Of a stretch of DNA of 8,658 nucleotides, positions 1 through 5,480 are shown piece by piece. Numbering within the stretch: the first letter of the stretch is position 1; each line of letters begins with the position of its first letter. The stretch is from the NCBI GenBank assembly GCA_020433785.1, contig JAGRCC010000076.1, forward strand, positions 1 through 8,658, in the 5' to 3' direction. Below the pieces are notes generated by a model. The model ran no database searches. It worked only from the letters and a program-made list of their open reading frames with translations, and had not been told where the DNA came from. Position numbers and translations under genes: made by a program. The DNA comes from Anaerolineae bacterium (lineage in GTDB: Bacteria; Chloroflexota; Anaerolineae; 4572-78; J111).

Positions 1-147
1 CAACCCGGCTCGCCGCAGATAACGACTGCTCAGCGAAAAACCCGGCTCACCAACGATGATCAGATCCATATCTGTCGCGGCACACAGCCGGGCGATGTTA
101 CCGGTATTTGGGGGAATTTGAGGCTCGATGAGAACGACGTTGAACAT
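1..147 (-). CDS. trmL: tRNA (cytidine(34)-2'-O)-methyltransferase TrmL, N-terminal part (runs off the left edge)
   Basis: This is the 5' part of a minus-strand gene, with ATG at 147-145 and 49 codons before the window ends. The protein begins MFNVVLIEPQIPPNTGNIAR and continues through LCAATDMDLIIVGEPGF to LRRAGL. This is the characteristic start of the SPOUT/SpoU-family enzyme TrmL (YibK/CspR), including the EPQIPPNTGNIARLCA segment and the later LRRAGLDY region, of which LRRAGL is visible. Members are about 150-160 residues, so roughly a third is present. The family uses S-adenosylmethionine to methylate the 2'-OH of the wobble nucleotide 34 of certain tRNA-Leu isoacceptors in the cytoplasm. 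The SAM-binding C-terminal knot lies outside the window and cannot be checked. The Shine-Dalgarno is weak (GGTG four bases before ATG). A separate promoter and an upstream terminator suggest it is transcribed independently of the protease gene. Confidence 0.93.
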   Translation of the reverse strand, partial: MFNVVLIEPQIPPNTGNIARLCAATDMDLIIVGEPGFSLSSRYLRRAGL

Positions 148-193
148 AAAACACCGTAACGGTGACACAGAAATAGACTGTTTCGTAATTGTT

Positions 194-222
194 ACTATAC
201 GCCAGCCGCAATAACGGCGCAA
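194..222 (-). promoter_or_regulatory. Probable sigma-70-type promoter of trmL
   Basis: Read on the minus strand, TTGCGC (222-217) is followed after exactly 17 bases by TATAGT (199-194), five of six matches to the -10 consensus. The -35 box matches only at TTG. Transcription would start near 187 and give a leader of about 40 bases before the trmL ATG at 147. It lies downstream of the hairpin terminator at 313-341, as expected for an independent transcription unit. Confidence 0.42.
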
Positions 223-302
223 ACTTATACCGCTCACGGATTTATGAAAACCCCGAAACCCCGGTATTTTATCGGGCAATGACATCCACCCATAAAGTCA
301 TT

Positions 303-345
303 AAAAAATGGCACAGCCCCACGGGTAACCGATGGGGCTGTTTTG
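303..345 (-). terminator. Hairpin terminator after the protease gene, possibly bidirectional
   Basis: A nine-base arm ACAGCCCCA (313-321) pairs with TGGGGCTGT (333-341). The stem continues inward as CGG/CCG with one unpaired A (332), closing on a four-base loop (325-328). On the minus strand, the direction of the protease gene, the stem is followed after four bases by six T residues (308-303). On the plus strand it is followed directly by TTTT (341-344) and the loop reads GTAA, a GNRA tetraloop. It sits about 150 bases after the protease stop and before the trmL promoter, so ending the protease transcript is the likely job. No plus-strand gene in view needs it. Confidence 0.75.
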
Positions 346-487
346 TAGTAGCTGGTATCGCTAGTTGCTTTACCTTGAATTCTTTACTTAGTCCCCATCA
401 AATTGAGGGCGAATTACCACATCTCGCAGATAATCAGACGACTATCGCTATGGGTCTTGCAGGTTATTTTGAAATACGTCCGACCCA

Positions 488-3400
488 CTATTTCATAGTC
501 ACCGGCAGGTAAACGGTCGAAGTATTCGCGGTAACCGGTGCACTAGGTAAGCCTTGTTTATCGCTGGGTGAGTCTTCTGCGGGGACAACGGCATCGTCCA
601 GCGGCGTTTTACTTGTGATCACTATATCGCGTGGTTTGGAGAAGACCGCACTAGTGGCTCCGGCCGGGTTCACCTCGATAGTTTGGGCAAATTCGGTGTC
701 GGTGTAGCCGTGGATGACAATTTGTACGGTTACATCCTGCGCCGCAGTATAGTTAATTTCGTCAACGGTGGTACCGGCGTTGTAGCTACTGGCCGCGGGG
801 TTAGCTGAATTGTTATCCCACAGGTAAATATCCGGGTCGCCGCTGGTGGGGGTGGTGCGTACCGTAATTTGTTCACCCGTGGCCAGCCGGTAGCGATACA
901 GCCGAATTTGCCCCTGGAGCAGGCTGTCGGTGGGAGTCACGTAATTGAGAACAGCTTGTCCCGGCGATTGAGCAATGTTGCCGGCGACATCGGCTGCCCA
1001 TACCTGAAAATATTTCATACCTGGTGTAGATGACACCTCCCAGTTGTATGGTGCTGTCTGATAATCAAGCCATTCAGATTGCCGCACCGCGATCCATTGC
1101 CGGGCCGAGGGGCTGAACTCATATTCGATGAACAGTACCGCATTCACGCCAGTGCCGCTGTCGGTAGCAGACACGGTTAACGTCGCAATGGTTGAGCCGG
1201 AGGGCAGCGTAGCGTTAAAACTGTTTATTTGCGGCGGGGTTCTATCGGCTGCGGCAGGAAGAACGGATATGGTCCGTTCGATAATGTTGTTGGTCTCGTC
1301 ATTTTCAGCCACGGTGTTATTTGGGTCGATGATGGCGCGCAGGATGTATGAGCCGGTCGCCGCCGGAACCCAGCTAACAGAGGTCGTAGTGTTGTAACGA
1401 TTGGGTGGCAGGTTAGCGGTACCCGTACCCAACGTCAACTTTTCGCCGGTCGGGGTATCAACTTCAAAGCGAACCGCAACATTGGTCAAGGTTTGTGCCC
1501 CACCTTGATGATACACTACCAGCCCAACGTCAACTTGACTGCCGGCCCGCAGGCTACCGGGGTCCGTCCAGAGTAAACTGTTGTGGCTCAATAGATCGTC
1601 GTCATTGGCGCTAAAAACGGTGTAGGCATTGGCGAGGGTATCGATTGAACCATTATCTGTCACCGAGACGTTATACAAGCCGGGCGTTTGACCCGCCGGC
1701 ACAATGGCCCATAGGAAGTTTTGGTTAACATACTGGGTGGTTAAGGCGCTGCCCCCTAGTTTAACCCTGGTGTCTTCGCTGAAATTTAACCCAAAAGTAT
1801 ACAACAGCGAGGGCAAGTCGTTGCGGCCTCGCTGGGGGGCAATCACCTGCAAATCGAGCGCCGATGAGCCGACAGTGAACGCAGCCGGGTAGCTCGCCGT
1901 TTGCCCATCCGGGTTGGTGACGATCAGCGTGTAGGTACCGGACGGCAAATTGGACGGCAGCATCGCTTGGAGGTTTTTGTTGTTAACAAAGGTAACATTA
2001 GATAGAGGATACGTACCCAGTGAGGCACGAATCGGGCTGATAAAATTGCTACCAGTAATTTTCAGGCTGTTGCCATCTACATTGACAGCGGTAATTTGAG
2101 GCGGAGCGGAAAGCGTGGGTGTAGGCGTGGCGGTGCTGGTCGGCTTCGGGGTGGCCGTTGGGAGTGATGTAGCCGTGCTGGTTGGCGTCGGGGCCACAGT
2201 TGGGAGCGATGTGGCGGTACCGGTTGGCATCGCGGTAGCCGTTGGCGTGAATGTGGGAGTCGGGGTGGTGCTGCTGTCGCCCACAACTAGAGAGACAGGA
2301 ATTGTTAGAGGACTTTCGTCGGGATCGTTGCTGGTGATCGTCAGGGTGGCGGAATAATTTCCATTAACCAGGCTGCTCGTATCAAACTTAAGTTCAATGG
2401 AGGCGTTCCCGCCGGAGGCCACCTGACCGTTGAGAGGACTGAGCGTTAGCCACCCATCACTCCGGACAGCATCCACAGCAGCGTAACAGTTGAGCCGGCC
2501 ATGGCCAAAGACGTCATCGGCGCCGGTACTACCTAAATCTACGGCGGTGCTGGTCAGCACGTCCTCAATCTGGCCGACGGTCAAGCTAGGGTTTGCGGCC
2601 TTGACCAGAGCTACACAGCCAGCGGTGTGAGGGCTGGCCATCGAAGTGCCGCTGATGGTATTGTATGAGCCGTTATTCCAGGCAGAGTAGATGTTGTAAC
2701 CCGGAGCGCTGATATCGGGTTTGGTTTCGCTGGTTAATGATGACGGCCCTCGGCTGCTAAAATAGGCAATGCTGTCACCGCTGTCGGTTGCGCCGCTGGC
2801 AAAGCTGTTGGCATAGTCCCCCGGTGAACCAACGGTACCTGAGTTTGGGCCGGAGTTGCCCGCGGAAAAGGCTGGAAAGATATCGGCCGCCCGCCACGCC
2901 AGAACCGCGGCCTGATACCACAGATTACCGCCGCCGCCGCCCCAAGAGTTGTTAACAACGTGGGGCCGCTGGTTGGAGTCACCATTGATTATTGAGCCGC
3001 CAATCGGATAAGGGGCCAGCACCCATTCGGCCGCGGCCAGTAGATGTGTGCCGCGGCAACTGCTGCTGCTGCACCCTTTAGCCGCAATCCATTTTGCCGC
3101 AGGCGCCACCCCGATTTGGTTGGTTGCATCCACACCGACCATCGTCCCAACGGTATGCGTGCCATGGCCATTGTTATCGCCCGGTGCGGTCGGGTAGGTG
3201 CCGGTGGGGTCATACCAGTTATAATCGTGACTCCCGGTGGTCGTGCCTCGATATTGGTTAATCAAAGCCGGGTGACTGCTGTAAACGCCGGTGTCGATGC
3301 TGGCAACAACGATACCGTCTCCCCGAATATTCCATTCATTCCAGACCTGGTCGGCCCCAATTTTGCCGATACCCCATTGAGCCGCCGCGATGCCAATCTC

Positions 3401-4804
3401 GTCGGCGGGCAGGGGATCGGGGATGCTGTAACTGTCCAGCGCTTCGATGTAGACCACGTCGGCCCGGTTGGCCAGGCCGACAATGGTGTCCCAGCTCCCG
3501 GTGGCTTCGACGGCATTCACGATGTAGAATGTACGCTGTACCGCCTCTGGCCCCAAAAAGGTGATGACTTCGGGCTGGGTGCGTTGGGCCGTTTCAAATA
3601 GGGTATCGTATACATATTGGCCTCGTTCGGCCCAATTGGTAATATAATAAGCCGTGCTCAGGTCTGCTTGTTCGGCCAGATAAACTAAAAATTCGGTCGG
3701 CTCAGTAGATTTTGACCTGACATCTTGTTGCAAAGCCGGATCTATTTTATTGGTAGGAAAAGAGACCGGGTGCCAGTCGTTTTGCTGGATTGCCATACTA
3801 CGGGCATTAATTTCTGCCCCGGCAATTGACACATTGAACGACAGGGTTACATCGCCTTCGTTATCGATGGTTAGAGAACGGGTAGCGGTTTGTCCGGCTG
3901 GTAAGGTGACATCAATCGCGGTGGGACTCACATTGATGTCCGGCGAACCCGGCACGGCGGTGGGAGTTGGCGTTGCGTTGTTGCTGACATAAGAGTAAAT
4001 CCAGCTATTGACCGTTGAAACCCGGGCATAAACGCCGTAATAGGCCGGCTCCGCGCAGCCATAACCCCAACTAACCACACCCGTCAGTTTGAAGCCGCCG
4101 CTGCCGTCAGAGATCATCAGGGGGCCGCCGCTGTCTCCCTGACAGGAATCTTTGCCGCCCTCGGCATAGCCGGCACACAACATACTGTTGGTAATGCTGC
4201 TGCCGTAAGATGCCGCGCAGGTAGCGTTGGAAACAATCGGCACTTGCACTTCCATTAAAGCATCCGATATGGAGCCGCCGTATGAGGTGGTTCCCCAGCC
4301 GGTCACGGTCGATAGTTCGCCTTCCACATCGGCCACACTGTTTAAAGCGATAGTCGCAACCGCGCTATTGAGCACAGCCGGCGAACTGAGATGCAGCAGC
4401 GCCACGTCGTAGTCGCTGGTATTAGCATTGTAACTGGGGTGGGGGATAACCTGGTCAACCGACTTAGATTGCTCGGTGCCATCGGAGCTATAAAGATAAT
4501 GTTCTCCCAGACTGATATCAAAAACCGAAGGGTCGTACACAGTGGAACCGTTATAGACGCAGTGCGCCGCAGTTAAAACCCACTCAGCATCTATTAATGA
4601 TCCGCCACACAGGTAGCCATCAGCGAGAACCAGAGCCTGCCAGGGATACTCGTGCGGATCAGCCGGTTGCCCGCCCACAATATCTGGCTGAATGGTATCA
4701 GAGGAGGGGTCCTGGGCTGCCGCATGACTAAGAATCAATGCAAAGGTAGACAATAGCGTAATAACAATAACGATAGATTTACGAAGTGACTGTTTGTTAA
4801 ACAT
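488..4804 (-). CDS. Secreted dual serine protease: trypsin-like (S1) plus subtilisin-like (S8) with C-terminal beta domains
   Basis: Secreted 1438-residue protease. Signal peptide 1-30 (K4, R8, K9; hydrophobic 11-25; probable cleavage after AAA30). S1 trypsin domain about 42-275: IVGG 42-45, triad H81 (TAAHC), D133 (DVALL), S225 (GDSGGP), D219 at the base of the S1 pocket, and cysteines for three classic disulfides (66/82, 196/210, 221/250), implying Arg/Lys specificity. HYDIN/BACON-like half-domain 288-328; I9-type propeptide about 370-457; S8 domain about 484-781 with D504 (DTG), H547 (HGTH), oxyanion N650 and S721 (GTSMASP); second half-sandwich 782-842. Then a Pro/Thr linker 845-900, two IPT/TIG-like domains (901-978, 982-1064), CARDB-like 1070-1182, Ig-like 1187-1288 and PPC-like 1292-1378. 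It ends VYLPVTMK. Both triads are intact. The ATG is fixed by a Shine-Dalgarno seven bases upstream and an in-frame stop 13 codons upstream. Substrate is unknown; nutrient or surface proteolysis is inferred. Transcribed alone. Domain borders are approximate. Confidence 0.95.
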   Translation of the reverse strand: MFNKQSLRKSIVIVITLLSTFALILSHAAAQDPSSDTIQPDIVGGQPADPHEYPWQALVLADGYLCGGSLIDAEWVLTAAHCVYNGSTVYDPSVFDISLGEHYLYSSDGTEQSKSVDQVIPHPSYNANTSDYDVALLHLSSPAVLNSAVATIALNSVADVEGELSTVTGWGTTSYGGSISDALMEVQVPIVSNATCAASYGSSITNSMLCAGYAEGGKDSCQGDSGGPLMISDGSGGFKLTGVVSWGYGCAEPAYYGVYARVSTVNSWIYSYVSNNATPTPTAVPGSPDINVSPTAIDVTLPAGQTATRSLTIDNEGDVTLSFNVSIAGAEINARSMAIQQNDWHPVSFPTNKIDPALQQDVRSKSTEPTEFLVYLAEQADLSTAYYITNWAERGQYVYDTLFETAQRTQPEVITFLGPEAVQRTFYIVNAVEATGSWDTIVGLANRADVVYIEALDSYSIPDPLPADEIGIAAAQWGIGKIGADQVWNEWNIRGDGIVVASIDTGVYSSHPALINQYRGTTTGSHDYNWYDPTGTYPTAPGDNNGHGTHTVGTMVGVDATNQIGVAPAAKWIAAKGCSSSSCRGTHLLAAAEWVLAPYPIGGSIINGDSNQRPHVVNNSWGGGGGNLWYQAAVLAWRAADIFPAFSAGNSGPNSGTVGSPGDYANSFASGATDSGDSIAYFSSRGPSSLTSETKPDISAPGYNIYSAWNNGSYNTISGTSMASPHTAGCVALVKAANPSLTVGQIEDVLTSTAVDLGSTGADDVFGHGRLNCYAAVDAVRSDGWLTLSPLNGQVASGGNASIELKFDTSSLVNGNYSATLTITSNDPDESPLTIPVSLVVGDSSTTPTPTFTPTATAMPTGTATSLPTVAPTPTSTATSLPTATPKPTSTATPTPTLSAPPQITAVNVDGNSLKITGSNFISPIRASLGTYPLSNVTFVNNKNLQAMLPSNLPSGTYTLIVTNPDGQTASYPAAFTVGSSALDLQVIAPQRGRNDLPSLLYTFGLNFSEDTRVKLGGSALTTQYVNQNFLWAIVPAGQTPGLYNVSVTDNGSIDTLANAYTVFSANDDDLLSHNSLLWTDPGSLRAGSQVDVGLVVYHQGGAQTLTNVAVRFEVDTPTGEKLTLGTGTANLPPNRYNTTTSVSWVPAATGSYILRAIIDPNNTVAENDETNNIIERTISVLPAAADRTPPQINSFNATLPSGSTIATLTVSATDSGTGVNAVLFIEYEFSPSARQWIAVRQSEWLDYQTAPYNWEVSSTPGMKYFQVWAADVAGNIAQSPGQAVLNYVTPTDSLLQGQIRLYRYRLATGEQITVRTTPTSGDPDIYLWDNNSANPAASSYNAGTTVDEINYTAAQDVTVQIVIHGYTDTEFAQTIEVNPAGATSAVFSKPRDIVITSKTPLDDAVVPAEDSPSDKQGLPSAPVTANTSTVYLPVTMK
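2129..2254 (-). repeat. Three imperfect 42-base tandem repeats encoding the Pro/Thr linker
   Basis: Three consecutive 42-base units (2213-2254, 2171-2212, 2129-2170, in gene order) encode 14-residue repeats at residues 851-892. The last two are TSLPTVAPTPTSTA and TSLPTATPKPTSTA; the first is more diverged (TFTPTATAMPTGTA). They form the flexible spacer between the protease half and the C-terminal beta domains, a typical site for O-glycosylation in secreted proteins (inference). The unit count could vary between strains by slippage without breaking the frame. Confidence 0.85.
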
Positions 4805-4811
4805 ACATACC

Positions 4812-4817
4812 TCACCT
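4812..4817 (-). promoter_or_regulatory. Ribosome binding site of the protease gene
   Basis: The minus strand reads AGGTGA here, an exact match to part of the sequence complementary to the 16S rRNA 3' end, with seven bases to the ATG at 4804. No alternative in-frame start lies between this ATG and the in-frame TGA at 4843-4841, so the site fixes the start. I found no convincing -35/-10 pair for the gene. A TACACT-like -10 lies near 4830 but lacks a good partner. Confidence 0.8.
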
Positions 4818-4940
4818 TGCCTATAAATTAGTGTACCTGGTCAGGGTCGGTTATGTCTTGCAAATGTTGCTTTACATCGGTGATGATGACTTGGCGAAAA
4901 ACATGCCCAAAATTTTCATACCCATCAGAGCCGGGGCCTT

Positions 4941-4964
4941 CCTGTCGCCGACAGGTTTGCAAAC
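4941..4964. promoter_or_regulatory. Two overlapping perfect palindromes, candidate operator
   Basis: CCTGTCG-C-CGACAGG (4941-4955) has 7-base arms around one central base. It overlaps by one base with the perfect 10-base palindrome GTTTGCAAAC (4955-4964). Dyad symmetry of this kind is typical of sites for dimeric helix-turn-helix regulators. The site is about 140 bases upstream of the protease start and over 500 bases upstream of the dehydrogenase, so the protease is the nearer candidate target. No regulator gene is in view. Confidence 0.4.
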
Positions 4965-4970
4965 AAAGCA

Positions 4971-5068
4971 GGTTCAAACCCTCCTCTATAGTCCCTCAAA
5001 ACAAGTTGGTTCAACCAGATCCTGTGGTTAGTGATGTCATCCTCAAACTACAGAAAACTATTTGAACC
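4971..5068. repeat. Three copies of GGTTCAA(A), one inverted
   Basis: GGTTCAAA occurs at 4971-4978, GGTTCAA at 5008-5014 (itself within the short palindrome TGGTT-C-AACCA, 5007-5017), and the reverse complement TTTGAACC at 5061-5068. Three spaced copies of a 7-8 base word in 100 bases may be a regulator-binding cluster. The first and third copies could also pair as a long-range stem. Function is unknown. Confidence 0.35.
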
Positions 5069-5150
5069 AGGGAAAAAAGTATAGCACTACTAATTGTGTA
5101 AAAATGTTGCGTAGTGTTTGAGTTTAATTGGAATTACGTTGGATTAATTT

Positions 5151-5194
5151 GAGGAGAAATGAACAAGTTTAAATTGAGATCCCGGAGTGGCTAA
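5151..5194 (+). CDS. Possible 11-codon leader ORF with a strong Shine-Dalgarno
   Basis: GAGGAG (5151-5156) lies two bases before ATG (5159-5161), which opens an 11-codon frame, MNKFKLRSRSG, ending in TAA at 5192-5194. The Shine-Dalgarno is much stronger than the one in front of the dehydrogenase, although the spacing is short. The peptide is basic (K3, K5, R7, R9) and resembles nothing I recognise. It could be a leader peptide, the remnant of a decayed gene start, or chance. No clear promoter precedes it. Confidence 0.2.
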
Positions 5195-5216
5195 CTAACA
5201 TCAATCTGCACGCTTT

Positions 5217-5245
5217 TTGGTTTCTTTTTGGAAGTCCACTATAAT
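5217..5245 (+). promoter_or_regulatory. Candidate sigma-70-type promoter with perfect TATAAT
   Basis: TTGGTT (5217-5222) is followed after exactly 17 bases by TATAAT (5240-5245), a perfect -10 consensus; the -35 matches at TTG only. Transcription would start near 5252. The dehydrogenase would then have a leader of about 230 bases, containing inverted repeats and a 48-codon ORF. It is the best-formed plus-strand promoter in the intergenic region. Confidence 0.5.
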
Positions 5246-5271
5246 CTTAATCGGAGACTCGGCCCCTTATT

Positions 5272-5418
5272 ATGAAAATTCACGGGAGCGACAAAGGTTG
5301 CATTGTCATGCGCAGTAAGGTCAAAGTTAACTTTGTCGCCCCAGCCCTTTATTTTCAGAGGAGTGCGACGGAACGTCGGTACAGCAATGACAATGAAAAC
5401 TCCGTAGAACAAACTTAA
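5272..5418 (+). CDS. Possible 48-codon small ORF upstream of the dehydrogenase
   Basis: The frame starts at ATG 5272, about 20 bases after the predicted start site of the TATAAT promoter, and runs to TAA at 5416-5418. The product starts MKIHGSDKGCIVMRSKVKVN and ends NDNENSVEQT: a basic first half and an acidic C-terminus, with no signal peptide or membrane segment. I recognise no family. Only a poor GGAGA (5253-5257, 14 bases away) could act as RBS, and the frame overlaps the inverted repeats, so it may be just an open stretch of a structured leader. Confidence 0.2.
   Translation: MKIHGSDKGCIVMRSKVKVNFVAPALYFQRSATERRYSNDNENSVEQT
5288..5395 (+). repeat. Interlocking inverted repeats in the dehydrogenase leader
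   Basis: Arm GCGACAAAG (5288-5296) is the exact reverse complement of CTTTGTCGC (5331-5339). The intervening loop contains CATTGTCAT (5301-5309), the exact reverse complement of ATGACAATG (5387-5395). Because one arm of the second pair lies in the loop of the first, the two could form alternative or pseudoknotted structures. A further hairpin, CGACG-GAA-CGTCG (5366-5378), lies between. This would be a structured 5' leader if transcription starts near 5252. It matches no riboswitch class I know. Confidence 0.35.
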
Positions 5419-5432
5419 GTTTACCCTATAAA
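5411..5432 (+). promoter_or_regulatory. 12-base palindrome next to a TATAAA box upstream of the dehydrogenase
   Basis: AAACTTAAGTTT (5411-5422) is a perfect 12-base palindrome. Four bases later TATAAA (5427-5432) could serve as a -10 box, giving a start near 5439 and a leader of about 40 bases. The -35 position has only TAGAAC or GTAGAA, which is poor. A dyad between -35 and -10 is a classic position for a repressor operator. A related TCTTAAGT recurs at 5453-5460. Confidence 0.35.
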
Positions 5433-5480
5433 CCTATTTTCAAGGGAGTCGATCTTAAGTAGCTAAGCCTCGGAACCTAA

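Larger units (their letters stand above)
148..487. other. Intergenic region between trmL and the protease gene
   Basis: These 340 bases contain the trmL promoter and the terminator described separately. A plus-strand reading frame crosses the region (start at 189), but it runs through the terminator hairpin and into the antisense of the protease C-terminus, and resembles no family I know. I see no tRNA, repeat array or mobile-element end here. Confidence 0.6.
4805..5480. other. Divergent, palindrome-rich intergenic region between protease and dehydrogenase genes
   Basis: This 676-base region separates two divergent genes. It is more AT-rich than the coding flanks, particularly from about 5040 to 5280. 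It holds the protease RBS, a pair of overlapping palindromes (4941-4964), three copies of GGTTCAA (4971-5068), a consensus TATAAT promoter (5217-5245), a 12-base palindrome beside a TATAAA box (5411-5432), several inverted repeats and two possible leader ORFs. Two longer overlapping plus-strand frames (starting 4831 and 4853) have no RBS and no recognisable family, so I do not call them genes. No tRNA, transposase or IS terminal repeats are visible. Confidence 0.6.

Noticed and set aside
152..164. CACCGT-A-ACGGTG inverted repeat just before the trmL start
   Set aside because: Six-base arms with a one-base centre are expected about twice by chance in a window of this size. It may simply include the weak GGTG ribosome binding site.
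189..512. Plus-strand 107-codon reading frame overlapping the end of the protease gene
   Set aside because: It runs through the strong hairpin terminator and the trmL promoter, lacks a good RBS, and its last part is antisense to the protease C-terminus.
2115..2357. Plus-strand frame rich in Gly/Val repeats, resembling a low-complexity protein
   Set aside because: It is the antisense reading of the Pro/Thr repeat linker of the protease, and the repetition comes from the 42-base units.
4921..4992. A tRNA-like T-loop (GGTTCAAACC) with a hairpin just upstream
   Set aside because: The five bases before TTCAAAC do not pair with those after it, no acceptor stem can be formed, and no anticodon arm is at the right distance.
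4831..5065. Two overlapping plus-strand frames (66 and 70 codons) at the start of the divergent region
   Set aside because: No Shine-Dalgarno, no family resemblance, and they pass through the palindromes and the GGTTCAA repeats. They overlap each other in different frames, so at most one could be real.
5217..5480. Intergenic inverted repeats considered as MITE or insertion sequence ends
   Set aside because: The arms are only 9 bases, interlock rather than bound one segment, and no target-site duplication is visible around them.
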